A stretch of DNA of 15,771 nucleotides from CAVVWJ01 sp965652025 (GTDB lineage: Bacteria > Gemmatimonadota > Gemmatimonadetes > Gemmatimonadales > GWC2-71-9): the NCBI GenBank assembly GCA_965652025.1, contig CBFGTM010000066.1:1-15771 (forward strand). Reading direction: 5' to 3'. This document shows positions 1 to 6,534 of the stretch, piece after piece (the first letter of the stretch is position 1; every line of letters begins with the position of its first letter). Below the pieces are notes generated by a model, which made no database searches, was not told the DNA's origin, and saw only the letters and a program-made list of their open reading frames with translations. Made by a program: the position numbers and the translations under genes.

Positions 1-109
1 CGCTCTCCCGCGAAATCACCACGCGGTTGAATGGTGATGCAGGATTGTTTCGGCTTACGCATCGAGCGTGCCAGGAATCGCCAAGGTTGTCCTCGTGCCG
101 CGCTCGGTG

Positions 110-606
110 GTCTCCGATAGTCGGTCGGCGGTCTCCATATCCATCTGATCGTCTCCATCTCCGCCCGGTCAACCGCTTTTCTGGAGCGAGCGGTCTCTCA
201 CCCCAACTGACCAACTCCGTTTGCAGTTCGGTGTCCCCATCGCCTGGCGGAAGTGTCCGCTTCCGGATCAACCGGTTCCGTCTCCGGCTTCACCAGTTCC
301 GTTTCCCGTCGTCGGTCTCCGTTTCTCAGCCCGCACTGTTCGTTTCCGGCCCAGCAGGTTCTCTTTGCCGCCCTTGGCTTCCGTATCCTGCCGCCGGTTT
401 GCGCTTTTCCAACGACAGTTCTCCTTTCCCGTCGTCGGTCCTAGTATCCGGACCGACAGTTTCGTTTCCAATTCCACAGGAGTCGTGTCGGCGGCGCCAG
501 CTTCCGTTTCCAGCCCGCGACTTCCGTTTCCCACCGGCAGCTTCCGTGTACCGTTTCCAGTTTTCGTTTCTTGTTCGACAGCTTCGGCGTCGTGATCGTT
601 GCACTC
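110..606. repeat. Degenerate 20-21 bp tandem array in a gene-free region
   Basis: A short word (GTTTCC, GTCTCC, GTGTCC, GTATCC or close variants) recurs at about 20-21 bp. Starts read as 110, 131, 151, 193, 231, 253, 274, 295, 315, 342, 363, 383, 404, 424, 444, 464, 485, 506, 526, 546 and 566, with some units unclear around 172-230 and 315-342. Many units also end in CTTCC, so the best consensus on the + strand is GTTTCC, about ten variable C/G-rich bases, then CTTCC. Copies are strongly diverged; the clearest run is 506-585. A 16 bp identical word occurs at 302-317 and 425-440. The mix of 20 and 21 bp steps breaks every reading frame, so this is unlikely to be an intact coding repeat. The spacing is close to two DNA helical turns. 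No function can be assigned from sequence; 1-109 and 607-727 show nothing else I can support. Confidence 0.65.
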
Positions 607-727
607 GCTCTGGCACAATCCTCGCTTCTCCCAATTTCAACGAACGATATCGAGGTTCGTTCGCATTTCGTTCTTTCATCTACGCCGGCGACGCCCGATC
701 GCCGTCCGGCCCAGCCCAGGAGTGGTT

Positions 728-1426
728 ATGCTGGCGAGTACTCGGAGAAGGTTGGAAATGGGAGCGCGCGCGCTGGAGTTCAGCCGGCAGCAGCCGAACC
801 CAAGCGCGGGCTATGCCGCTGCTGTCGCGCGGCTCGAGGAACGTCTGACCCGCGCAAAAGTCGTGGAGCGGCAGGAGGTGGACGGCCGCAGTGAGGTGCG
901 GGCAGCCAGTGTGCGCAAGCGTGAGCTGCGGCGTCTGGTGCGGGGAGCGCATCTCAACCACCTGTCCAACGTCGCCCAGATGGCCGCGGTCGAGGAGCCG
1001 GAGCTGGTCCAGAAGTTCGCCTTTCCCCGCGACGCGACCACCTATCGCGCCTTCCAAACCGCCGCCGGCAGCATGGCCGCGGAGGCCGAGAGCCGGAAGG
1101 ATCTCCTGATCAAGCATGGACTGTCCGAGGAGGTGCTCTCCAGCCTGAAGCTGGCGCTCGACGAGTTCGAGACCGCGGTGGAGCAGGGATCGGCCGGGCG
1201 GCTGGCCCACGTCGGCGCCCACGCCGAGCTGGATGCGATCGCCGACGAAGTGTTCCAGATCGTCAGGGTGATGAACGGATTGAACCGGATCCGCTTCGCC
1301 CAGCAGCCGGACCTGTGGGCCAAGTGGGGGAGCGCGAGCAATGTGGTCGCCGCCCCCCAGTCCGAGGTCAGGCCGGAGCCGGACGGTACGTCGCCGTCGT
1401 CGGGTGAGGTACGGCCAGCTGCGTGA
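728..1426 (+). CDS. Helical cytoplasmic protein of unknown function
   Basis: This 232-residue protein has no signal peptide or membrane segment. The start is ATG 728, five bases after an AGGAG Shine-Dalgarno at 718-722; the open frame extends further upstream, but only into the repeat array. Residues about 15-70 are rich in Ala, Glu and Arg and should form a long charged helix or coiled coil. Residues about 75-190 look like a helical bundle. The last 30 residues are a Pro/Ser/Glu-rich, probably disordered tail. I do not recognise a named domain. From memory, similar proteins occur as hypothetical proteins in environmental Gemmatimonadota-type genomes, but I could not check this. It stands alone: the repeat array lies upstream and a palindromic cluster begins four bases after the stop codon. 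The existence of the gene is well supported by the ribosome binding site and codon use; its function is unknown. Confidence 0.8.
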   Translation: MLASTRRRLEMGARALEFSRQQPNPSAGYAAAVARLEERLTRAKVVERQEVDGRSEVRAASVRKRELRRLVRGAHLNHLSNVAQMAAVEEPELVQKFAFPRDATTYRAFQTAAGSMAAEAESRKDLLIKHGLSEEVLSSLKLALDEFETAVEQGSAGRLAHVGAHAELDAIADEVFQIVRVMNGLNRIRFAQQPDLWAKWGSASNVVAAPQSEVRPEPDGTSPSSGEVRPAA

Positions 1427-1430
1427 GAGC

Positions 1431-1617
1431 GGTCAGTCGGTCAGGCGGTCAGGCGGTCGGATGGTGGCGGGGTAGTCATTGCGAGGGAGCGACCGAAGCA
1501 ATCCGGTCGGTTGCAGCGAGATTGCTTCGGGGCTGGCGCCCCTCGCAATGACTGCCTGACTCCTCCTCAGCCTGACCGCCCGACGCGACCGCCCGACCGC
1601 CCGACCGCCCGACCGAC
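1431..1617. repeat. Nested palindromic repeat cluster (REP-like), locus A
   Basis: The outer arms are tandem 8-mers: GGTCAGGC-type units at 1431-1460 and complementary GACCGCCC-type units at about 1575-1617. Inside are two inverted copies of a dispersed palindrome. One runs from GTCATTGCGAGG at 1475 to GAAGCAATC at 1503; the other starts GATTGCTTCGG at 1520 and ends CCTCGCAATGAC at 1552. The whole segment can fold into one long hairpin with smaller hairpins in its arms. It fills the gap between the stop codon at 1426 and the next gene. The core sequence recurs at 2934-3105, 5263-5600 and 15738-15771. Such elements are called REP or BIME sequences in other bacteria. Whether a REP-associated transposase mobilises this family cannot be told here. 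Confidence 0.85.
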
Positions 1618-1659
1618 TATCGTTCCTTCGTGATGCTACGAACACTCGAGGGTAGTCCC

Positions 1660-2868
1660 ATGACGTTTCGACGCCTTTCCTTAGTACTGCTCGCGCTGGC
1701 GGGCTGCTCCTATCCGGCCGGCCGCACCGACGAGCGCGCCCCAGCCGGGCCCACCCTGCAGCGCAGCCTGGCCGGTGTCTCCTTTAATAGCGCTGCAGTC
1801 TCCATCGCCGCGCCGGCGGTCCACAGCGACACCCTGGTCTGGGCCGATTCGGCCACCCGGGGTGACACCACTTTCTTCGGCCGGGGACGGGTGGTCTCCA
1901 CCGTCACCGTGCTGGCCGACTCACACTGGGTCCAGCTCAAGCAGGCGCAGCAGGATCCCCCGGTCCTCCCCGGCATCGCCTTCGGCCTCGGCGGAGTGTG
2001 GGACGGCACCCGGATCAAGCCCAACGCCGAGCTGATGACGCTGGTCTATGGATCGGAAGCGCCGAGGACCATCGTCGCCCGGCTGCGGCTGGCGCGGAGC
2101 CTGGGGATGCGGATGGTGACGGTGATGACCGGCGGCGCCCGGGCCAACTATCTCACCGACGGTGTGTTCGACATGGCCAAGTGGAAGGCGCGGATGGACG
2201 CCTACGACAAGCCCGAGATCCGGGACGCGGTGGCCGAAGCGGTGAGCGACGGGATCCTGATCGGGAACACCGTGATGGACGAGCCGTTCAACGTGGGCGG
2301 CCCGGGCAACGAGGCCAACGGCTGGGGCCCGAAGGGCACCATGTCCAAGGCCCGGGTGGATTCGATGTGCGGCTACGCTAGGTCCATCTTCCCCATGGTG
2401 CCCCAGGGCGTGGTGCAGGACTACACCGAGGAGCCGACCGGGTCGTACCAGGTGTGCGACTTCATCACCACCCAGTACCGCGTCGCCAAGGGCTCGCTCA
2501 CCCGGTACCGCGACGAATCGCTGGCGCTCTGCCGCCGGGACCGGCACGCCTGCGCCTTCGCCATCAACGTGCTGGACGGCGGGATCCAGGCGCCGCGGCG
2601 GCGAGCCGACGGCACCCGGAAGCAGGACTACGAGCCGGGCGACTGCCCGCTCACCACCACCGGCGGGCAGGGGACCTACTTCCCCAACTGCCGGATGACC
2701 GCGGAGCAGGTGCGCGAGGCGGGGCGAGCACTGGGACCGGCCGGCTGCTTCCTCACCGGCTTCCGCTACGATTCGGCGTTCATGGCCAGTCCGGAGAACC
2801 AAGCGGCCATCCGGGACGTGATCGCGACACTGGCTACGAGACAGGGCAGTCCATGTGTGAGGCGGTGA
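1660..2868 (+). CDS. Secreted lipoprotein, possible TIM-barrel enzyme, function unknown
   Basis: This protein of 402 residues starts at ATG 1660, seven bases after GAGGG at 1648-1652. Start codons at 1630 and 1633 would place charged residues before the signal peptide and lack a good binding site. Residues 1-16 form a lipoprotein signal with lipobox LAGC, lipidated at Cys16. Residues about 17-100 look like a low-complexity, beta-rich linker. From about residue 105 the sequence alternates strand-like and helix-like segments: GIAFGLGGVWDG, then LGMRMVTVMTGG, then a strand ending in MDEP at Asp207-Glu208. That pattern suggests a TIM-barrel, glycosidase-like fold, and the Asp-Glu pair at a strand end could be catalytic, but this is inference from pattern only. 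Several Cys in the C-terminal half suit disulfides in the periplasm or outside the cell. The stop codon is followed within two bases by repeat locus B. I do not recognise the family. Confidence 0.8.
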   Translation: MTFRRLSLVLLALAGCSYPAGRTDERAPAGPTLQRSLAGVSFNSAAVSIAAPAVHSDTLVWADSATRGDTTFFGRGRVVSTVTVLADSHWVQLKQAQQDPPVLPGIAFGLGGVWDGTRIKPNAELMTLVYGSEAPRTIVARLRLARSLGMRMVTVMTGGARANYLTDGVFDMAKWKARMDAYDKPEIRDAVAEAVSDGILIGNTVMDEPFNVGGPGNEANGWGPKGTMSKARVDSMCGYARSIFPMVPQGVVQDYTEEPTGSYQVCDFITTQYRVAKGSLTRYRDESLALCRRDRHACAFAINVLDGGIQAPRRRADGTRKQDYEPGDCPLTTTGGQGTYFPNCRMTAEQVREAGRALGPAGCFLTGFRYDSAFMASPENQAAIRDVIATLATRQGSPCVRR

Positions 2869-2869
2869 G

Positions 2870-3105
2870 GGGTCAGGCGGTCAGGCGGTCGGACGGGCAG
2901 GCGGTCGAGGGAGGGAAGAGTGGGACACGGGAAGTCATTGCGAGGGGAGGACTAGGCAGTCATTGCGAGGGGAGGTCTAGGTAGTCATTGCGAGGGAGTG
3001 AAACGACCGAAGCAATCTGGATTGCTTCGGGGCTTTGCCCCTCGCAATGACTTCCACCTGCCCCTCGCAATGACTTCCACCTGCCCCTCGCATGACTTTC
3101 AGCTG
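2870..3105. repeat. Palindromic repeat cluster (REP-like), locus B
   Basis: The cluster opens with GGTCAGGC-type 8-mers (2870-2890), as in locus A. Three direct copies of GTCATTGCGAGGG follow, starting at 2934, 2959 and 2983. The centre at about 3016-3040 is the inverted core GATTGCTTCGGGG. Three inverted copies then follow at a 23 bp step (3038, 3061, 3084), each beginning CCCCTCGCA and running into ATGACTTCCACCTG or a close variant. Arm copy number is therefore matched, three left and three right, which looks like symmetrical growth of one palindrome. The last right copy has lost one A in CGCAATGAC and is the most diverged. The cluster fills the space between two convergent genes (2868 and 3121) and could serve both as a transcript end. 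Confidence 0.85.
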
Positions 3106-3120
3106 TTGCTCGTTCCTGGC

Positions 3121-3432
3121 TTACCGCTGCTGAACCGAGTCGATCCTTGCCGTATCTACTTTGATTACGCCCTGCTCTCCAACCCTCGTCGTATCCGCGT
3201 CCACCGTCGTATCCGCCGAAACAGCCGTGTCCGCCACGATTGTCGTATCCGCAGTGATGCTCGTGTCCTGCGCGATGGTGGAGTCGGTCCGCACAACCAT
3301 GGTATCCACCACTTGCTTGGTCTCGACCAGGGTATCGGTCGCCACCCGAGTACTCTCATCCTTGGTCTCTTCGCTGCGCGAGCCACACGCCGCCAATCCG
3401 CTGAGTACCAGGACTCCTAACAGGATCCGCAT
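3121..3432 (-). CDS. Small lipoprotein with Asp-Thr hexapeptide repeats
   Basis: This 103-residue protein starts at ATG 3432, five bases after GGGAG (3438-3442 on this strand). Residues 1-16 are a lipoprotein signal with lipobox LAAC, lipidated at Cys16. After a charged linker, the chain is dominated by Asp-Thr pairs. From residue about 55 to 83 these settle into a six-residue repeat of the type A-D-T-T-x-V. The corresponding DNA shows an 18 bp period. There is no catalytic motif; a short extended or beta structure exposed in the periplasm, or tethering to an envelope layer, is plausible. The 3' end abuts repeat locus B. It diverges from the response regulator gene at 3637, and the 204 bp between them hold a CRP-like palindrome that could control either gene. 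Function unknown. Confidence 0.75.
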   Translation of the reverse strand: MRILLGVLVLSGLAACGSRSEETKDESTRVATDTLVETKQVVDTMVVRTDSTIAQDTSITADTTIVADTAVSADTTVDADTTRVGEQGVIKVDTARIDSVQQR

Positions 3433-3538
3433 TGTTGCTCCCAGTTATTGAAGTAGATTGCCTCCCGCCGGTCGCCGGGAGATAGGGTCAACTTCCCCTG
3501 CCATACCGGATGATGCGGTGAGGGGGGTCACGAGCCGG

Positions 3539-3554
3539 TGTGACCTAGATCACC
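3539..3554. promoter_or_regulatory. CRP/FNR-like operator palindrome
   Basis: The sequence TGTGACCTAGATCACC matches the CRP-type pattern TGTGA-N6-TCACA in nine of ten defined bases; the last A is C here. The six-base core CCTAGA is also close to the TCTAGA core of the ideal E. coli site. It lies about 83 bp before the response regulator start at 3637 and about 107 bp before the start of the divergent lipoprotein gene. No regulator gene is visible in the window, so the cognate factor is unknown. Confidence 0.45.
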
Positions 3555-3636
3555 TTCGCCGCAGTACAGAGAGATCTACCTTGACGATGTACCCGGCTCT
3601 ATACTGCTGAGTTGGGTCCCTGAGGCAGGAGCTCGA

Positions 3637-4089
3637 GTGACGTATCCATTCCCCCGCATCGCCACCACCATCCTCGTCGTGGATGACGAGCGGATCGCCC
3701 GCCGAGTGGCGTACCGTATCCTCAGCGAGGAAGGCTACCGGGTTTTAGAGGCCGATGGAGGGCCGGAGACTCTCGCCGTCCTGGGTCAGGCCCGCGGCCG
3801 GATCGACCTGGTGATCGTGGACGTGGTGATGCCGGAGTGCGATGGGGTCAAACTGGGGGGCCTCATCCTGGATGAGTGGCCCGAGCAGCGCATCCTCTAC
3901 ATGTCGGCGTTTCCCGCCGAGGTATTGGTGCGGCACGGGATGGAGTGGCCCGACGTTCCCTTCCTGGCCAAGCCGTACACCCGCACGGAAATACTGGAGA
4001 GAGTGCGTGAGGCGCTGGAGCGCCGTCATCGCACCACGAAGGACCTCACCACCGAACGCCGCCGGAAGCCCCGCCTCAAGGGGAAGTGA
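3637..4089 (+). CDS. Stand-alone response regulator receiver (CheY-like)
   Basis: This 150-residue protein has one receiver domain (about residues 10-125) and no DNA-binding or enzymatic output domain. The acidic pocket is Asp16-Asp17 in ILVVDDER. The phosphoacceptor is Asp62 in VIVDVVMP. Ser90 in LYMSAF and Lys112 in FLAKPY complete the switch set, so it should be competent for phosphorylation. Residues about 126-150 are a very basic tail that might bind a partner, nucleic acid or membrane. The start is GTG 3637, five bases after AGGAG at 3627-3631. No histidine kinase lies nearby, so it is an orphan in this window. It is convergent with the small helical gene at 4096, with only six bases between stop codons. 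A phosphorelay intermediate or protein-protein output is likely; the pathway is unknown. Confidence 0.9.
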   Translation: MTYPFPRIATTILVVDDERIARRVAYRILSEEGYRVLEADGGPETLAVLGQARGRIDLVIVDVVMPECDGVKLGGLILDEWPEQRILYMSAFPAEVLVRHGMEWPDVPFLAKPYTRTEILERVREALERRHRTTKDLTTERRRKPRLKGK

Positions 4090-4095
4090 GCTGAC

Positions 4096-4437
4096 TCATT
4101 GGAGCTTGCCGATGTCGTTGGCGAGCTCCCGAGCAAGGAGCTGAAGCTCGGCGTGCTCGGGGTGAAGCACCCCGCCCCCATTCCCAGTAAGACCCGCGCG
4201 AACTGCCTTGATCCCGTCGATGGCGCGGCGGAGCTTCAGACGTTCGACCCGGACCTTGGCCACCGCTCCATGTCCCGCCGAGAGAACCGCCCACATGTTG
4301 GTGCGCAGGGTGTCGACCGAGCGCTTGAGGTCCTCCAGTCCTGCCGGGGCCGCGGGGGCACGGGAGAGCTGGGTGTCGACGTCGTCCAGCAGGCTGCGAA
4401 GTTTGACCAGTTGCTGAGCCAGCGGCTCGTCTGCCAT
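4096..4437 (-). CDS. Small helical protein of unknown function
   Basis: Counting from ATG 4437, this protein has 113 residues. The frame stays open upstream to a GTG at 4527, but that extension looks like non-coding translation. No strong ribosome binding site precedes 4437, so the start is uncertain. The chain is almost wholly helical, with charged heptad-like segments at about residues 5-25, 35-50 and 60-80, a Gly-rich break (GNGGG) near 85, and a final Leu-rich helix. There is no signal peptide or membrane segment. It follows the secreted protein gene 4553-5002 on the same strand after 115 bp and may share its transcript. I do not recognise the family. Confidence 0.6.
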   Translation of the reverse strand: MADEPLAQQLVKLRSLLDDVDTQLSRAPAAPAGLEDLKRSVDTLRTNMWAVLSAGHGAVAKVRVERLKLRRAIDGIKAVRAGLTGNGGGVLHPEHAELQLLARELANDIGKLQ

Positions 4438-4552
4438 AGGAGAATCTCGGCCAGATTTGGGGCTGCCATGTCGAGCGGGAATGAACAAAAGTAATTGAAG
4501 TCCTCCGCCGCTTGGAGCCGGAGGCACGAGACAGGATTGAGCGGAACGAATG

Positions 4553-5002
4553 TCAGTGCTGGTGGGTGTGTTCCCGGCGCTGAAACGCGAGATACTGGTG
4601 GACCGCTTTCAGGGCCTCAGGATCCCGGGTGACGATGCGGAGCTCGCCGCCTGCGGGCACCGGGCTGTAGCGATAGCTGATCTGGTCTCGCCTAGCCGCC
4701 ATAGTGCCGGCGCCGGGCACCTCCTTGCCCTCATGCACCTCTCCGGGTTGGCTGAAGTTGCCGGCGGCAAACTCGCGGGCGATCCGGGCCAGGTGGGCGC
4801 GGACCTCAGCGATGCCGGCGGAGTCGCTCGGATCTCGGGTGAGCTCGATGCGGCCTCCATCGGGTGCGTCCACGAACCGATGGGTACCCAGCTTCTCCAT
4901 TGCCGTGAAGGCGCTCTCTCCGCCCTGGGCGGCACAGGGCTGGCTGATGGCGACAGCAAGCCCCAGTACCAGGCAGTACCCTGCGGTTGTCGCTATCGAC
5001 AT
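4553..5002 (-). CDS. Small exported protein of unknown function
   Basis: This 149-residue protein begins with a typical signal peptide (about residues 1-25, cleavage after CAA), so it should be periplasmic. The mature part holds the segments GTHRFVDAPDGGRIELTRD, RAHLARIAREFAAGNFSQP and GGELRIVTRDPEALKAVHQ. I recall this pattern from a conserved family of small exported proteins, sometimes labelled aspartate carbamoyltransferase in databases; nothing here resembles that enzyme and I regard the label as wrong. The C-terminus REHTHQH is His-rich and could bind a metal. The ATG at 5002 follows AGGG by about nine bases. A small reverse gene (5025-5198) ends 22 bp upstream, so the two are probably co-transcribed. 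The function is not known. Confidence 0.75.
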   Translation of the reverse strand: MSIATTAGYCLVLGLAVAISQPCAAQGGESAFTAMEKLGTHRFVDAPDGGRIELTRDPSDSAGIAEVRAHLARIAREFAAGNFSQPGEVHEGKEVPGAGTMAARRDQISYRYSPVPAGGELRIVTRDPEALKAVHQYLAFQRREHTHQH

Positions 5003-5024
5003 CAGTATCGCCCTTTCAAATCAG

Positions 5025-5198
5025 CTATCCCCTTGCAGCACCTACGAGACCGGGTAGAGCAAGTTTCCGCCGGCTGAGGTCGGGACGGGGGATGCCTCGG
5101 GATGAGCGGCGCCCTTGCAGACCTCTGCCCTCCCACTGCTCCAACGCCTCCCGCTCATCCTCCGGACTGTCTTCCCAACCGTTGTATGTCGCTACCAT
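5025..5198 (-). CDS. Possible small protein (57 residues)
   Basis: ATG 5198 lies four bases after a GGGAGG ribosome binding site, which is the main support for this gene. The N-terminal third is acidic (NGWEDSPEDEREALEQWEG) and the remainder is basic with no hydrophobic segment. The stop codon is 22 bp before the start of the exported protein gene at 5002, a spacing typical of an operon. I recognise no family, and an in-frame ATG four codons upstream is possible. It could also be a leader or a chance frame. Confidence 0.4.
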   Translation of the reverse strand: MVATYNGWEDSPEDEREALEQWEGRGLQGRRSSRGIPRPDLSRRKLALPGLVGAARG

Positions 5199-5236
5199 AG
5201 AGCCTCCCATCCTGCGTACGCATGGGAGTCTGCCCC

Positions 5237-5600
5237 GGAGCGCTCAAGCGGGAATCAAGTGCCAGTCATCGCGAGGGGTCGGGATTGCTTCGGCCGCGAT
5301 GCGGCCTCGGATTGCTTCGGCCGCAAGCGGCCTCGCAATGACTCCCGTGAGCGCATGCGGGAGAGTACCAGTCATCGCGAGGGGCCGTAGGCCCCGCGGC
5401 GATCCCGCCGGCCGGTAGCGGGAATTGCTTCGGCCGTAAGGCGGCCTCGCAATGACTCCGAAGCGCTCAAGCGGGAGTCAAGTGCCAGTCATCGCGAGGG
5501 GCCGCAGGCCCCGCGGCGATCCCGCCGGCCGGCCTCGGATTGCTTCGGCCGCAAGGCGGCCTCGCAATGACTGCTCGAGAGAGGGCGGCCTCGCAATGAC
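5237..5600. repeat. Palindromic repeat cluster (REP-like), locus C, with tandem duplication
   Basis: Three large imperfect palindromes lie at about 5263-5344, 5369-5457 and 5486-5571, plus a half copy at 5584-5600. Each begins CAGTCATCGCGAGGGG and ends CCTCGCAATGACT, with internal GATTGCTTCGGCCGC-type hairpins. Two of them contain an extra GGCCCCGCGGCGATCCCGCC segment. A leader GCGCTCAAGCGGGA occurs at 5240 and again at 5463, so a segment of about 223 bp has been duplicated in tandem. The inner sequence differs from loci A and B (GGCCGCAAGGCGGCC loops; ATCGCGAGG on one arm), so it is a related subfamily. The last half copy ends one base before the complement of the tauE-like stop codon (5602-5604). 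Confidence 0.85.
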
Positions 5601-5601
5601 G

Positions 5602-6534
5602 CTAGGCTGGCTCGCCCTTGCGCCGGCGGGGGACCAGGGCCGGGAACCCGTGGTGGCGGCGGACCAGCATCCACAGTATCGGAGCGAAGATCAGGACCAG
5701 GATCAGGATGATGCCGGTGGCCCGGTTGGAGAACTCGAGCAGCTTGAGCGCCGAGGCGAGGAGAACGAAGGCCAGGGCCCGGCGCACCAGGCCGCCGGGG
5801 GCCCGGGAGGAGAGGTGGGCGCCGAGATACACGCCCGGTATGGCGCCCAGCAGCAATGAGGTGGTGAGGTCCAGCTTGAAGTCGCCGAACAGGATGTGTC
5901 CCAGCGCGGCGGCCGACACCAGGGGGACCGCCTGGACCAGGTCGGTGCCCACCAGCTCGTTAGCGGTCAAGGTGGGGTACAGCATCATCAGGGCGATGAT
6001 GATGAGCGACCCGGAGCCGACCGAGGTGAACCCCACCACCACGCCGCCGAGCGCGCCCAATAGGATGGTGGGAAGCGGGCGGAGGCCGACCTTGGGCGGT
6101 CCCTGGGGCAGCGGCTTGGCCCGGCCGTCGCGCCGGCGAGCCCGCTCCACCAGCCGGATGTAGGCCCGAACGATGAGGCCGGCAGCCGCGAGCAGAAGGG
6201 CGATGCCGAGAGCCAGGCGGATGACGTCCTGGACCTCCCCCCCATGGCCCAGGGATTTGGCGATGAGCACGCCGCTGAACGCGCCGGGGATCGAGCCGAT
6301 GCAGAGCCACTTCACCAGGCCGAGGTGAACCGTTCCCCGCCGGAGGTGGACCACCGAACCCACCGGCTTCATGACCGCGCTGGCGACCAGGTCGGAGGAG
6401 ACCGCCGTGAGGGGGGGAATGTTGAAGAAGAGGACCAGCACCGGCGTCATCAGCGCCCCACCGCCCATGCCGGTCAGGCCCACGACGATGCCGATCCCGA
6501 AGGCGGCCACGGCGAGCAATAGATCGGGGCTCAC
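5602..6534 (-). CDS. TauE/SafE-family membrane permease (putative sulfite or organosulfonate exporter)
   Basis: Read from GTG 6534, this 310-residue inner-membrane protein has about eight hydrophobic helices in two related halves. The family-defining glycine motifs are present in both: GLTGMGGGAL near the N-terminus and GFTSVGSGSL after the central loop. A charged loop (about residues 130-155) separates the halves and a basic tail closes the protein. The family moves sulfite, sulfonates or related organic anions; the substrate here cannot be told. GTG 6534 overlaps the TAG stop of the upstream gene (TAGTG), suggesting translational coupling. A TTG at 6552 preceded by GAGG at seven bases is an equally possible start and would add six residues. 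No sulfur-metabolism genes are nearby. The 3' end abuts repeat locus C. Confidence 0.88.
   Translation of the reverse strand: MSPDLLLAVAAFGIGIVVGLTGMGGGALMTPVLVLFFNIPPLTAVSSDLVASAVMKPVGSVVHLRRGTVHLGLVKWLCIGSIPGAFSGVLIAKSLGHGGEVQDVIRLALGIALLLAAAGLIVRAYIRLVERARRRDGRAKPLPQGPPKVGLRPLPTILLGALGGVVVGFTSVGSGSLIIIALMMLYPTLTANELVGTDLVQAVPLVSAAALGHILFGDFKLDLTTSLLLGAIPGVYLGAHLSSRAPGGLVRRALAFVLLASALKLLEFSNRATGIILILVLIFAPILWMLVRRHHGFPALVPRRRKGEPA

Noticed and set aside
110..606. CRISPR array
   Set aside because: Unit length is only 20-21 bp in total and there is no alternation of conserved repeat and unique spacer.
27..848. Long open frames on both strands across the repeat array
   Set aside because: They are Ser/Pro/Phe- or Arg-rich translations of the periodic array, differ in all frames, and have no binding site or recognisable domain.
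3581..3605. TTGACG and TATACT as a promoter for the response regulator
   Set aside because: The boxes are separated by only 13 bases, too short for sigma70 recognition, although either might form part of another promoter.
4438..4527. N-terminal extension of the small helical gene from GTG 4527
   Set aside because: The extension has no ribosome binding site and its Pro/Gly/Arg-rich sequence does not match the helical character of the rest.
5237..5600. CRISPR array
   Set aside because: The repeats are palindromes of unequal length in both orientations with no constant spacer length, and no cas gene is present.
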